IMG/VR virus record: IMGVR_UViG_3300017989_000452
Span: 1-23,310 of that record
DNA length: 23,310 nucleotides
Source: a virus
Strand: one strand, 5' to 3'
The notes below the pieces were generated by a model that saw nothing but the letters and a program-made list of their open reading frames with translations, was not told the DNA's origin and made no database searches. Positions 13,362-20,340 of this stretch are shown here, piece by piece (position 1 is the first letter of the stretch; every line of letters starts with the position of its first letter). Position numbers and translations under genes: made by a program.

Positions 13362-13732
13362 AGCGCAGCTTCGAGGGCATTTTTATTTCAAATCAAGTAC
13401 GCAGCCAAAAAAGTTTAACATCGACAGAAAAATTTCTGTTGGCAGTTATCAAAAGGCTGTGCTCTAGCAGAAAGCATTGCTTAGAAACTAATGCTTTTTT
13501 CACAAAAAATCTTGGTGTTTCTCTGTCGACTGTGAAGCGCGGACTTCGCAAGCTACAGAAGTTAAATCTAATTATTATTACATACGATTTGAAAGAAAGA
13601 CGAATCGTAATCAATTTAAATCAACTGGGCGAGATACAAAAAAAAGAGGCCGACCGAAGCGCCAGCCTCCAAAAAAATGCCCATACAACCATAAGGAAAA
13701 AAGATGAGCATTATGCGAACTATTCACGATAA
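13352..13732 (+). CDS. Helix-turn-helix DNA-binding protein
   Basis: The 126-residue product has the layout of small phage helix-turn-helix proteins: first strand FEGIFISNQV (7-16), helix SLTSTEKFLLAVIKRL (21-36), CLETNAFFTKNLGVS (43-57) as the second helix and turn, STVKRGLRKLQKLNLI (59-74) as recognition helix, and a beta wing (KERRIVINL). The C-terminal 35 residues are polar and basic. It overlaps genes on both sides, so it is made together with the larger winged-helix protein that follows. It is a candidate for the protein that binds the TGTAAAAC palindromes or the replication origin. Confidence 0.7.
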   Translation: MELKRSFEGIFISNQVRSQKSLTSTEKFLLAVIKRLCSSRKHCLETNAFFTKNLGVSLSTVKRGLRKLQKLNLIIITYDLKERRIVINLNQLGEIQKKEADRSASLQKNAHTTIRKKDEHYANYSR

Positions 13733-14759
13733 GAATAATCCATATGTCATATTAAACACAACCATTTATTCCAGAAATAAAAATTCTCACAAAAAATTAT
13801 CTGCCCGAGCCATCGGGATCTGGTCTTATGCGATGTCTCTCCCCGACTCATGGAAATTCAATATGAGCGACCTCGTTTCAAGATTTTCTGAGGGTAGGGA
13901 CGCAATTCGTCGCGCGCTGAAACAGTTAGAAGAGGCGGGATATCTGCATAGAATGCCGAAAAGGGATCAGAAAACAGGAAAGATGCTTGGCCACGAATGG
14001 TACTTTTTTGAGACTTCTCGGGAAAAGGTAGACAATTTAGATATAATTTCACAAGACACTGAAGAAGAAGAAGATACCGACAGCCTGGAAAACGACGACA
14101 CCGACGGACTGGAAACCCGCACGTCGGTAAACCCTCCCCTTAGTAATAATAAGTATAGTAAATATCCAAAAGAAATACATACTAACGTATGTATAAAGAA
14201 AGATCGCAAGCGATCTTCTTCACCCCCGCCAAAGCCAAGAAAAAAGAAAGAAAAAAAATCCAAAGAGCTGACTCCTGAGCAAAGGGATGCTTTGGTCAAG
14301 CAGCATGGCGAAGAGATGACGGCGCGGGCTATAGCTCATCTTGCAGAGTACAAAGAGTCGCTTGAAAAGCCATACAAGTATACAGACTTCTGGGCTATAA
14401 AGCGCTGGGTGATAACGGCTTTGAGAGAGAAAGACTTGAGAGAAGCAGAGCTGAAGCAGAGAGAGGAGCGATTACGGAAATACCAGGCAAAAAGTGCTGA
14501 TAACCAGGCACTTAAGTGCGCATTTGAACCGGAGATGAAGTCATTCTTGACGAAAGCACAGACGCAGCATACGCAGGCTGTCTTTGGAGGAGTAGACGCA
14601 GCGAGAGACTTGCGCTTCTTTGTCGACTACGATAAGGGAGTTGTGAAGATCGGACACAAGGGAGCGAGACTTGACGTATACACAGCAGACCAGATCTTTG
14701 CATGCCCTAACCCACTGAGGGAGCACGTCCTCAAGGAAGCACGCAGATGGGGGACGTGA
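13704..14759 (+). CDS. Winged-helix replication initiation-type protein
   Basis: The 351-residue protein opens with NPYVILNTTIYS and a winged helix at about 30-105: LSARAIGIWSYAMSLPDSW, then DLVSRFSEGRDAIRRALKQL as turn and recognition helix, then GYLHRMPKRD and a wing. An acidic linker (115-140), a Lys/Pro-rich stretch (163-187), and a C-terminal helical domain with YKYTDFWAIKRWVITAL follow. Phage replication initiators or helicase loaders often combine an N-terminal winged helix with a C-terminal Y-x-D-x2-AI-x2-WV helix, so a role at the origin is likely. It starts after AAGGA at 13704. The last third is much richer in G and C than the first, suggesting a mosaic origin. Confidence 0.66.
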   Translation: MSIMRTIHDKNNPYVILNTTIYSRNKNSHKKLSARAIGIWSYAMSLPDSWKFNMSDLVSRFSEGRDAIRRALKQLEEAGYLHRMPKRDQKTGKMLGHEWYFFETSREKVDNLDIISQDTEEEEDTDSLENDDTDGLETRTSVNPPLSNNKYSKYPKEIHTNVCIKKDRKRSSSPPPKPRKKKEKKSKELTPEQRDALVKQHGEEMTARAIAHLAEYKESLEKPYKYTDFWAIKRWVITALREKDLREAELKQREERLRKYQAKSADNQALKCAFEPEMKSFLTKAQTQHTQAVFGGVDAARDLRFFVDYDKGVVKIGHKGARLDVYTADQIFACPNPLREHVLKEARRWGT

Positions 14760-15082
14760 TCGTGGGCAGACTGTACAAAGGCCAGACACACCGCTTTCCC
14801 AAGCCATCACTTTTATCAGACGTGGTGTGCCCACGTTGTGGCGGCTCTAAGATGCATACTTGCTGGCACTTAGACGAGCGTTGGTGTTTCTGTACAGAGT
14901 TTTCTTGCTTGAAGGCTGACACCGAGGACAAGATCAAGCGCTCTCATGAGCAAGCACTTAGAGACTTACAGGCGGAGCAGATCGCAGCAGAGCGAGAGCT
15001 AGCACGCAAAGAAGCACGAATGACAGACTTTTCCTGGGTCATAGACCCGAAGACACCGCAAACCGGAGAATTAAAAAAATGA
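14747..15082 (+). CDS. Zinc-ribbon-type protein before RusA
   Basis: The 111-residue product has Cys28-x2-Cys31 (CPRCGG), then CWHLDERWCFC with Cys39, His41, Cys47 and Cys49, and Cys54, enough to form a zinc ribbon. The second half is a charged coiled coil (DKIKRSHEQALRDLQAEQ). It overlaps the winged-helix gene by 13 bases and RusA by 4, so the three are coupled. Zinc ribbons next to replication and resolvase genes usually bind DNA or a replication protein; this is an inference. Confidence 0.6.
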   Translation: MGDVIVGRLYKGQTHRFPKPSLLSDVVCPRCGGSKMHTCWHLDERWCFCTEFSCLKADTEDKIKRSHEQALRDLQAEQIAAERELARKEARMTDFSWVIDPKTPQTGELKK

Positions 15083-15651
15083 TTATAGAACCCGATTCAC
15101 ACACTTTCACTTTGTACGGCAAGCCGATACCACAAGCTCGACACAGAGGCTACCAGAGGGATGGAAGGACTCACTACTACGACCCATGCTCACAGCAGAA
15201 GGCCACACATCGGATCGAAGTACTCGATCAAATACGTCTAAAACCGTCATATACGCGCTTGGTTGGCCCAATCGGATGCAAGATGACTTTCGGTATGGGT
15301 CGATGCTCAGACTCGCTTAAACGGTCTCCAAATGGCTCCTATCACACAAAGAAACCAGACATAGACAACTTGTGCAAGTACTACTTCGACATGATGTCAG
15401 ATCTTGTCTTTGACGATGACAAGCAAATTGCATATACCGAGCTTCATAAGATCTACACTCCCGAGCCATACACTCATATAGAGTTCTTCAAGCTTGGCCA
15501 ACGCATAGCTCCCGTCTATGACAAGTCTTTTCTTGAGCCAGAGATAAGACGCTGTGGCACAAAGTGGATCGTGGCAGGCTCAGAAGCGCACGAGCTGACA
15601 ACCGAACAGTTAATTAATTATTTGAAAGACAACTACTTGGGGGAGAAATGA
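15079..15651 (+). CDS. rusA: RusA-family Holliday junction resolvase
   Basis: The 190-residue protein begins with the family's strand FTLYGKPIPQARHR (10-23). It carries KKPDIDNLCKYYFDMM (91-106), with Asp94, Asp96, Asn97 and Lys100, followed by LVFDDDKQIAYTELHKIY (109-126), where the Asp cluster 112-114 supplies the third metal ligand. These match the catalytic aspartates of RusA, which cuts four-way DNA junctions. It is longer than E. coli RusA (about 120 residues); the extra C-terminal 55 residues (from about 135) contain EIRRCGTKWIVAGSEAHEL and are not recognised. The position after replication-type genes fits resolution of replication or recombination branches. Confidence 0.85.
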   Translation: MIIEPDSHTFTLYGKPIPQARHRGYQRDGRTHYYDPCSQQKATHRIEVLDQIRLKPSYTRLVGPIGCKMTFGMGRCSDSLKRSPNGSYHTKKPDIDNLCKYYFDMMSDLVFDDDKQIAYTELHKIYTPEPYTHIEFFKLGQRIAPVYDKSFLEPEIRRCGTKWIVAGSEAHELTTEQLINYLKDNYLGEK

Positions 15652-15866
15652 TAACCTTTTTTTCTGTACTGGCGATGGTTTTTCTGGTATGCTTAGTGAT
15701 AGTAGACAGGCGCTTTGCTCTTGAGCCAGAGAAGCCTGCGGAGAAACCAAAACGAAATTTTAATTTGTATAACTCGCACAAAGCCAGCGAAGTGTCAAAG
15801 TATCGTACGCTTAAGCGAGACTTAAAAAAAACATCACTAAGGATGAAAAATGGAAAAAGAAAATAA
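15648..15866 (+). CDS. Small single-pass membrane protein
   Basis: The 72-residue product has a hydrophobic N-terminal segment (FFSVLAMVFLVCLVIV, 4-19) followed by DRR and a basic polar tail, so it is probably anchored with the tail in the cytoplasm. The start overlaps the RusA stop (ATGA). It is not recognised. Confidence 0.52.
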   Translation: MITFFSVLAMVFLVCLVIVDRRFALEPEKPAEKPKRNFNLYNSHKASEVSKYRTLKRDLKKTSLRMKNGKRK

Positions 15867-16323
15867 ATTATTTGAATGGAAGTCGGAATCCGATCATTCA
15901 AGCTATCGTATAGTTTACGGATCTCGCGAGGGAAAGATACATGATGAAGTCATACTGTGCTGTACATACGTTGAATGCGGTGACCCGCTAGACCAGCGCA
16001 TAAGATACGAAGAGCACATCACCGGCGAACATGTAACACCAAAACTTTTTTTGAATCTCAAGCTTTACTATCTATGCCAAATACTAGTGGCTACAAACCG
16101 TGGTATAGAAAATTCTTGGAAAGACTACAAGAAAGAAAAGCCCGCGGACCCGGTGCAAGTGATCGCATACGGTGAGTACGCCGATAAGCGGATGGCAGAT
16201 CGGATGCCTCTACAGAGCTTCCACATAGCCAAATTCCGTTATGGCAAGATGACAGACACCTTGACAGGCCTCGAGCTTGATTGCTGCTTTTGGGGCCATA
16301 TACCAGAATTACCAACCAACTAA
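15850..16323 (+). CDS. Hypothetical protein with D-x2-TG-x4-C-x2-W-x3-PE ending
   Basis: The 157-residue product starts 9 bases after AAGGA and overlaps the previous gene by 17 bases. Its end (136-153) reads DTLTGLELDCCFWGHIPE. The next gene carries the same spacing of residues near its own N-terminus. The W-x3-PE ending loosely recalls the end of DUF551-type phage proteins (HWMPLPEPP). The rest is mixed alpha/beta with a LFLNLKLYYLCQILVATNRG helix. The function is unknown. Confidence 0.55.
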   Translation: MEKENKLFEWKSESDHSSYRIVYGSREGKIHDEVILCCTYVECGDPLDQRIRYEEHITGEHVTPKLFLNLKLYYLCQILVATNRGIENSWKDYKKEKPADPVQVIAYGEYADKRMADRMPLQSFHIAKFRYGKMTDTLTGLELDCCFWGHIPELPTN

Positions 16324-16342
16324 AACCAAAAAAGGAAGAAAA

Positions 16343-16828
16343 ATGAAATATGACTACATTTGGAAAAGACTAGCTAGAGAAGAATCTGACGATTTCGAGT
16401 TTCTTGTCTGGGGTAAAGATAAACACGAAAAAAAACCCTCGCTGCATGTGTGCAGGGGCTACAGCATGCGTGGCGATATATGTGATTTAATCACGGGCGA
16501 AAAGATAGAGTGCTCGCAGTGGTGTAACTTTCCAGAGTACGAAGATGACTTTTTAGTCATGGTGTATAAGATAAAAAACGGGGAGTCTGCTTGGAAGCGA
16601 GGATGTCTTGGCAAAACGGCTCTATGCTTAGTTAGAAACCCGATGAACCGGGAGGAAATTATCCCATGTATCTGTGACAAAGACTTTTACGAAGTACAAA
16701 CTGGCTTCAAAATGGAAGTACTTTGCTGTACTGAGCTACCGCAGCTTATAGAATACAACGACTGTAAAGTAGTTGGTCCTTCTGATCCCGATTTCATGGA
16801 GTTCATAGAGAAACTGCTCGGATTTTAA
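16343..16828 (+). CDS. Hypothetical cysteine-rich protein sharing the W-x3-PE motif
   Basis: The 161-residue product starts at ATG 16343 after AGGAAG; the frame is open further upstream to 16277, but that would overlap the previous gene by 47 bases without a ribosome site. Residues 48-65 (DLITGEKIECSQWCNFPE) repeat the motif of the gene before it with the same spacing. It has eleven cysteines (for example CICDKD and LCCTELP), unusual for a phage cytoplasmic protein of this size. No family is recognised. The stop lies 3 bases before the palindrome at 16832. Confidence 0.58.
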   Translation: MKYDYIWKRLAREESDDFEFLVWGKDKHEKKPSLHVCRGYSMRGDICDLITGEKIECSQWCNFPEYEDDFLVMVYKIKNGESAWKRGCLGKTALCLVRNPMNREEIIPCICDKDFYEVQTGFKMEVLCCTELPQLIEYNDCKVVGPSDPDFMEFIEKLLGF

Positions 16829-16831
16829 CCT

Positions 16832-16848
16832 TGTAAAACGGTTTTACA
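16832..16848. promoter_or_regulatory. TGTAAAAC-G-GTTTTACA palindrome
   Basis: A perfect 8-bp dyad around one central G fills almost the whole 21-base gap between two genes and ends one base before ATG 16850. It is the same sequence, in the opposite orientation, as at 12942, 17076 and 23107. No good promoter overlaps it. Confidence 0.65.
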
Positions 16849-16849
16849 T

Positions 16850-17080
16850 ATGAAAAAAGAAACAGCTGAAAAACTGGAAAGACGACGAAAAGAGAAAGAG
16901 AAGCGAATACTGGCTAAAATGCGAGAACTTGGCAGGGAAGTAGTGGTTGTGGAATCTAAGATAGAGACTGTCAATGACATAATCGAACTTTTGGTTGAAG
17001 AGCGAGAGCATATACTTAAGTCACTGGTAAGCATAAAGAAAACGATCGAAAAAGAGAAGAAAAGTTTTTTTGAGTTGTAA
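16850..17080 (+). CDS. Small coiled-coil protein bracketed by palindromes
   Basis: The 76-residue product is a highly charged coiled coil (AEKLERRRKEKEKRILAKMREL, then ETVNDIIELLVEEREHILKSL). ATG 16850 has no Shine-Dalgarno sequence; the palindrome sits exactly where one would be. Its stop codon lies inside a second copy of the palindrome. It could be translated by restart from the previous gene, 21 bases upstream. The function is unknown. Confidence 0.48.
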   Translation: MKKETAEKLERRRKEKEKRILAKMRELGREVVVVESKIETVNDIIELLVEEREHILKSLVSIKKTIEKEKKSFFEL

Positions 17081-17092
17081 AACCGTTTTACA
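17076..17092. promoter_or_regulatory. TGTAAAAC-C-GTTTTACA palindrome before rtcB
   Basis: Perfect 8-bp dyad around one central C, containing the stop codon of the coiled-coil gene and ending before the AAGGAG ribosome site of rtcB. A protein bound here could act as a roadblock to transcription into rtcB. Confidence 0.65.
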
Positions 17093-17105
17093 TTTAAGGA
17101 GTAAC

Positions 17106-18269
17106 ATGTATAAGATTGAAACTGAAGGGCTTGACATTCTATCATGGTGTGAAGATATCGAGGATTCAGCACTACAGCAAGCCAAGAATCTGGCGATGCT
17201 GCCTTTTGCGGAAAGACACATCGCTTTGATGCCTGATTGTCATGCTGGCTACGGAATGCCCATAGGGGGTGTTTTAGCAGCCCGTGACGTGATTGTTCCG
17301 AATGCAGTTGGTGTTGACATTGGTTGCGGTGTGATAGCCTGTAAAACGACCATAAAGGACATTTCAGATGGTGACATTAAAAGAGCGATGTCTATCATAA
17401 GAAAGAAGATTCCGGTCGGCTTTAACCATCACGAAGAAGATCAAGAGTGGGATGGCTTCTATGATGCTCCAGATTGCTATATCGTTAATAAAGAGCTGGG
17501 TTCCGCGAGAAAGCAACTCGGTACTCTTGGAGGCGGTAACCACTTCATTGAAATACAACGTGGTGAAGATGGCTGTATCTGGGTCATGATTCATAGCGGA
17601 AGCCGTAATATTGGGTTGAAGATCGCAAAGTGGTACTCTGAGCTAGCTGATGCTATGTGTAAAAAGTGGCACTCGGCAATACCAACCTTTAACAAACAAG
17701 ACTCTTTAGCCTTTTTTCCGGTATCTAGCAGCGAAGGGAACGAATATCTTGAGTGTATGGACTTTGCGTTATATTTTGCATCACAGAATAGAAGGCTGAT
17801 GATGGATCGGTGTATTGAGTCATTAATAGAGACCGATTTAGAATTTGCTACAGGTGAGTATCTTGAAAGCGTGCACAACTTTGCCGAATTTGGTTGGGTT
17901 AATGGTGACGATTGTTGGGTACATAGAAAAGGCGCAACATCAGCTTTTACAGACATGATTGCTATAATACCCGGATCACAAGGCACAGCGTCTTACATCG
18001 CTCGCGGACTTGGAAACTGCAAGTCTTTTTTCTCGTGTTCGCATGGTGCTGGGCGTAAGATGTCTAGGGCAAAAGCAAGAGCAATTCTTTCTTTAGAAGA
18101 AGAAAAGAAAAAGTTAGATGATTTGGGCATTATTCATGCAATACGGACGCAAAAAGATCTAGATGAGGCTCCTTCAGCGTACAAAGACATTGACGAAGTC
18201 ATGGCTGCTCAAAGTGATCTAGTTGAAGTAGTAGAAAAGTTAATACCGATAGCAGTAATCAAGGGGTGA
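17106..18269 (+). CDS. rtcB: RtcB-family RNA-splicing ligase
   Basis: The 387-residue protein starts at ATG 17106, 5 bases after AAGGAG. It holds the RtcB motif set in order: PDCHAGYGMPIGGV (43-56), GVDIGCGV (69-76, Asp71 and Cys74 metal ligands), GTLGGGNHF (139-147, His146), IHSGSRNIG (162-170, His163), HNFAEFG (257-263), HRKGATSA (273-280), GSQGTASY (290-297), and CSHGAGRKMSR (311-321) with His313 as the expected guanylylated residue. RtcB joins 2',3'-cyclic phosphate or 3'-phosphate and 5'-OH RNA ends using GTP and Mn. The length fits the shorter RtcB group. In a phage it could repair tRNAs cut by host anticodon nucleases. No archease gene is present. All active-site residues are kept. Confidence 0.9.
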   Translation: MYKIETEGLDILSWCEDIEDSALQQAKNLAMLPFAERHIALMPDCHAGYGMPIGGVLAARDVIVPNAVGVDIGCGVIACKTTIKDISDGDIKRAMSIIRKKIPVGFNHHEEDQEWDGFYDAPDCYIVNKELGSARKQLGTLGGGNHFIEIQRGEDGCIWVMIHSGSRNIGLKIAKWYSELADAMCKKWHSAIPTFNKQDSLAFFPVSSSEGNEYLECMDFALYFASQNRRLMMDRCIESLIETDLEFATGEYLESVHNFAEFGWVNGDDCWVHRKGATSAFTDMIAIIPGSQGTASYIARGLGNCKSFFSCSHGAGRKMSRAKARAILSLEEEKKKLDDLGIIHAIRTQKDLDEAPSAYKDIDEVMAAQSDLVEVVEKLIPIAVIKG

Positions 18270-18270
18270 G

Positions 18271-18504
18271 ATGGTTAAAAAGACAAGAAAATACGACTAT
18301 CCGGAGACTATTTGCGAGAATTGCGCAATAGATCACGGCGGAACGTGGGTAATGGACTACATCGGAAAGTTCAAGCTGGGGATATGCGGATGGTGTAAGA
18401 AAGAACGGTACGTTTACAAGCCGATAGAGTGGGGATACCCGAAGTACTATCCATTTAAGGGTCATGGACATAAGCACGACAAGAAAAAGAAAGGGGCGGT
18501 ATGA
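18271..18504 (+). CDS. Small zinc-binding protein after rtcB
   Basis: The 77-residue product has Cys15-x2-Cys18 (ICENCAIDHGG) and Cys39-x2-Cys42 (ICGWCKK), a four-cysteine zinc site, and a C-terminal HGHKHDKKKK tail. It starts one base after the rtcB stop, with GGGGTGAG as ribosome site. Zinc proteins of this size are common in phages with unknown roles; closeness to rtcB may suggest an RNA-related partner, but that is only position. Confidence 0.6.
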   Translation: MVKKTRKYDYPETICENCAIDHGGTWVMDYIGKFKLGICGWCKKERYVYKPIEWGYPKYYPFKGHGHKHDKKKKGAV

Positions 18505-18584
18505 CAGGAGAAGAATTCAGAAAAATTGAAAACCAGGTTTTCAAACTGCTAAAAAAGTGGAGCACAAATGGAACATCAGATTAA
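18501..18584 (+). CDS. 27-residue small protein
   Basis: ATG 18501 overlaps the stop of the zinc protein gene (ATGA) and is preceded by GGGGCGG. The product MTGEEFRKIENQVFKLLKKW... is a single amphipathic charged helix. It overlaps the next gene by 17 bases. The coupling makes it plausible, but it is too short to be sure. Confidence 0.38.
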   Translation: MTGEEFRKIENQVFKLLKKWSTNGTSD

Positions 18585-18942
18585 AGACGAGCTAACAAAT
18601 ACACGTTCAGCAGACCCTCTGTATCAAATTAGATGCAAATGCGGTAGAGTTGCTGATTGGAAATGTTTTAGATCAGAGTATGCAGACTGGAAGTTTTGCA
18701 CTAAATGCATGACTGAGTTTATTAGAATAGAGACCAGCAGAGATATTCTAGAGGAAGTAGGACTTACCATCTCTACAGCAGTAGATATCATAAATCGTAC
18801 AGCTCACAAATTCGAACTAGCTTTGGAAAAGAAGGACGTTGATAGAGCAAAAAAAATCAGTAAAGAAATAAATCAGATTTTATATTCTCTCCAAAATCTG
18901 TTTTCAAAAATGGGCTATATCGTTTCAGTAGAAAAATTATAA
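18568..18942 (+). CDS. Zinc-binding N-terminus plus helical domain, hypothetical
   Basis: The 124-residue product has Cys23, Cys25, Cys33, Cys44 and Cys47 (RCKCG ... WKCF ... FCTKC), a likely zinc finger. It then has a helical region (LTISTAVDIINRTAHKFEL, DRAKKISKEINQILYSLQNL). It starts after a weak AAAAGTGGAG site. The function is unknown. Confidence 0.55.
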   Translation: MEHQIKDELTNTRSADPLYQIRCKCGRVADWKCFRSEYADWKFCTKCMTEFIRIETSRDILEEVGLTISTAVDIINRTAHKFELALEKKDVDRAKKISKEINQILYSLQNLFSKMGYIVSVEKL

Positions 18943-18960
18943 GGAGGACAAGGTAAACAA

Positions 18961-19395
18961 ATGGATATCGGTGATGCAATAGGTTTACTAGCAAATGAGC
19001 AGCAAAAAGTAATTATTAATCAGGAATACGAAATTAAAAGTCTTGAAAGCAAACTTAATAAGGTTTTTGAAGAACGCCAGCGATTCAAGCAAGAATCAGA
19101 ATATCTTAAGTATGGCAGGATGCCAGAATTTAAATACTTAGCCACGCCCAAGGTGTTAGAAGTTAAGTCCTTATTGCCAAGGGCCAAGGTTCGTGCTATT
19201 TCAAATAATATTTCTAATGAAATTCATGTGACTTTACGCGCCACAGGAGAAGATGGTATTTTTGATTATGGATATTATGTTAACAAAGATATGCTTTTAA
19301 ATGCTGACGATCTGTGTAAAGTTTTAGAAGAGCTTCATAAAATGGTTATGAAGGACATAGAGAACGAACTAACAGGAGAAAGTAATGCCTTTTAA
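18961..19395 (+). CDS. Hypothetical coiled-coil protein
   Basis: The 144-residue product starts after AAGGAGGACA. The first 50 residues form a coiled coil (QEYEIKSLESKLNKVFEERQ). A beta-rich part follows (RAKVRAISNNI, EIHVTLRATGEDG, IFDYGYYVNKDML). The C-terminal 30 residues form a helix. No family is recognised. Confidence 0.55.
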   Translation: MDIGDAIGLLANEQQKVIINQEYEIKSLESKLNKVFEERQRFKQESEYLKYGRMPEFKYLATPKVLEVKSLLPRAKVRAISNNISNEIHVTLRATGEDGIFDYGYYVNKDMLLNADDLCKVLEELHKMVMKDIENELTGESNAF

Positions 19396-19510
19396 AAGTG
19401 AAGCACAACGCAAATATCTCTTTGCCAAAAAGCCAAAAGTGGCAAAAGAGTTTGCAAAAAAAACACCGAAAGGCAAGCAATTGCCCAAAAAGGTAAAGAA
19501 GAAGAAATGA
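19385..19510 (+). CDS. Small lysine-rich phage protein (MPFKSEAQRKYL type)
   Basis: The 41-residue product starts at ATG 19385, overlapping the previous stop, after AGGAGA. It opens MPFKSEAQRKYLFAKKP and is followed by repeated Lys/Pro segments. Many phages encode a short basic protein beginning with a similar SEAQRK-x-L/F motif; its role is unknown, though nucleic acid binding is likely from its charge. Confidence 0.62.
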   Translation: MPFKSEAQRKYLFAKKPKVAKEFAKKTPKGKQLPKKVKKKK

Positions 19511-19528
19511 AAAGATGGAGAGCTAACA

Positions 19529-19744
19529 ATGTTTTTAAAAAGATTATTTTGCAAACACGATTGGGCTCTTTTAAGATGTGGATCGATATTTTACTACGGT
19601 GAAATTGAAGGTTCGTATGCAACTAAGATATGTATGAAATGTGGCAAAGAAAAGACAAAAAAGTGGAATTCTGAATATAGCGGAACATCCGTCATCATTT
19701 GGTGTAAAGCCAACAAGGTAGATTATGAAACAAGATTTAAATAG
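19529..19744 (+). CDS. Small zinc-type protein
   Basis: The 71-residue product has Cys8-x-His10 (FCKHDW), Cys17, and Cys35-x2-Cys38 (ICMKCGK), a typical small phage zinc site. It starts after GGAGAG and overlaps the following gene by 20 bases. The function is unknown. Confidence 0.55.
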   Translation: MFLKRLFCKHDWALLRCGSIFYYGEIEGSYATKICMKCGKEKTKKWNSEYSGTSVIIWCKANKVDYETRFK

Positions 19745-20009
19745 AAGGTACAAAGAAGTCTGGATCAGAATAGGTGAATATGGAACGCCAGCTCCGTTTA
19801 TTGTTTCGGATACAGATCAACTGATAGCTAAAGAATGTTTCAATAATTACTTATCATTTCTAAAATCTAACGGAATTAATTGTAATCCCGAAGATAAGGT
19901 AGAAGTAATATCCCAAGAATCTGATGGATTATTTTTGTCTAGAAAACATCTTTTTGAAGGGACGGTGAGTAAAGCAGAAACATGGGCAAAAAACAAGGAT
20001 AGCAGATGA
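19725..20009 (+). CDS. Hypothetical protein
   Basis: The 94-residue product has a mixed fold (EVWIRIGEYGTPAPFIVSDT, helix AKECFNNYLSFLKS, strand KVEVISQES). No motif is recognised. It overlaps the zinc protein gene by 20 bases and ends in an ATGA overlap with a 12-codon frame. Confidence 0.5.
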   Translation: MKQDLNRRYKEVWIRIGEYGTPAPFIVSDTDQLIAKECFNNYLSFLKSNGINCNPEDKVEVISQESDGLFLSRKHLFEGTVSKAETWAKNKDSR

Positions 20010-20044
20010 ATTTAAGTAACGATCCACTAATTAGGAGGGACTAA
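20006..20044 (+). CDS. 12-codon minigene carrying the next ribosome site
   Basis: ATG 20006 overlaps the previous stop (ATGA). The 12-codon frame (MNLSNDPLIRRD) ends 3 bases before ATG 20048 and contains the AGGAGGGA ribosome site of that gene. If translated, it would couple the two neighbours. It may be only a chance frame in a linker. Confidence 0.25.
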   Translation: MNLSNDPLIRRD

Positions 20045-20047
20045 AAA

Positions 20048-20221
20048 ATGATGAAACCACCAACATTTAACGGCCTTAAGTTTAGTTGTTTATGCGGTAA
20101 AGATGCTGACATAGTAAAGATTAAGGGCAGTAAAATGACTGTTCAGTGCAAACAGTGTCAAGAGGCTGGTATAGAACCACGCGAAATGGATGCAACTATT
20201 AATGAGATGGGCAGAAAATGA
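20048..20221 (+). CDS. 57-residue zinc-binding protein
   Basis: Starts at ATG 20048 (or the next ATG) after a strong AGGAGGGA. It has Cys14-x-Cys16 (CLCG) and Cys34-x2-Cys37 (CKQC), a four-cysteine zinc site. It is the fourth small Cys-type protein in 1.8 kb after rtcB. Its ATGA stop overlaps the next gene. Confidence 0.6.
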   Translation: MMKPPTFNGLKFSCLCGKDADIVKIKGSKMTVQCKQCQEAGIEPREMDATINEMGRK

Positions 20222-20334
20222 ATCTAGATAACTTATGGTTAATAGTCGCCTTTTTGGCGGGGATGTCTTTCAGTAGTCTGCTCATTGGAATGTGGGCATT
20301 GTATGCTTTGATTGTTAAAATATGGAAAAAGTAG
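20218..20334 (+). CDS. 38-residue single-pass membrane protein
   Basis: ATG 20218 overlaps the previous stop. The product has one hydrophobic segment from about 6 to 34 (LWLIVAFLAGMSFSSLLIGM and on) and ends KIWKK. The coupling and the clear membrane pattern support a real gene; the role is unknown. Confidence 0.5.
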   Translation: MNLDNLWLIVAFLAGMSFSSLLIGMWALYALIVKIWKK

Positions 20335-20340
20335 GTGTAT

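Noticed and set aside
17070-17098. Possible promoter with the palindrome as its exact 17-base spacer (TTGAGT, TTTAAG)
   Set aside because: Both boxes match only 4 of 6 bases, the -10 lacks its key second and last bases, and the start would fall at the rtcB ATG, leaving no room for the AAGGAG site.
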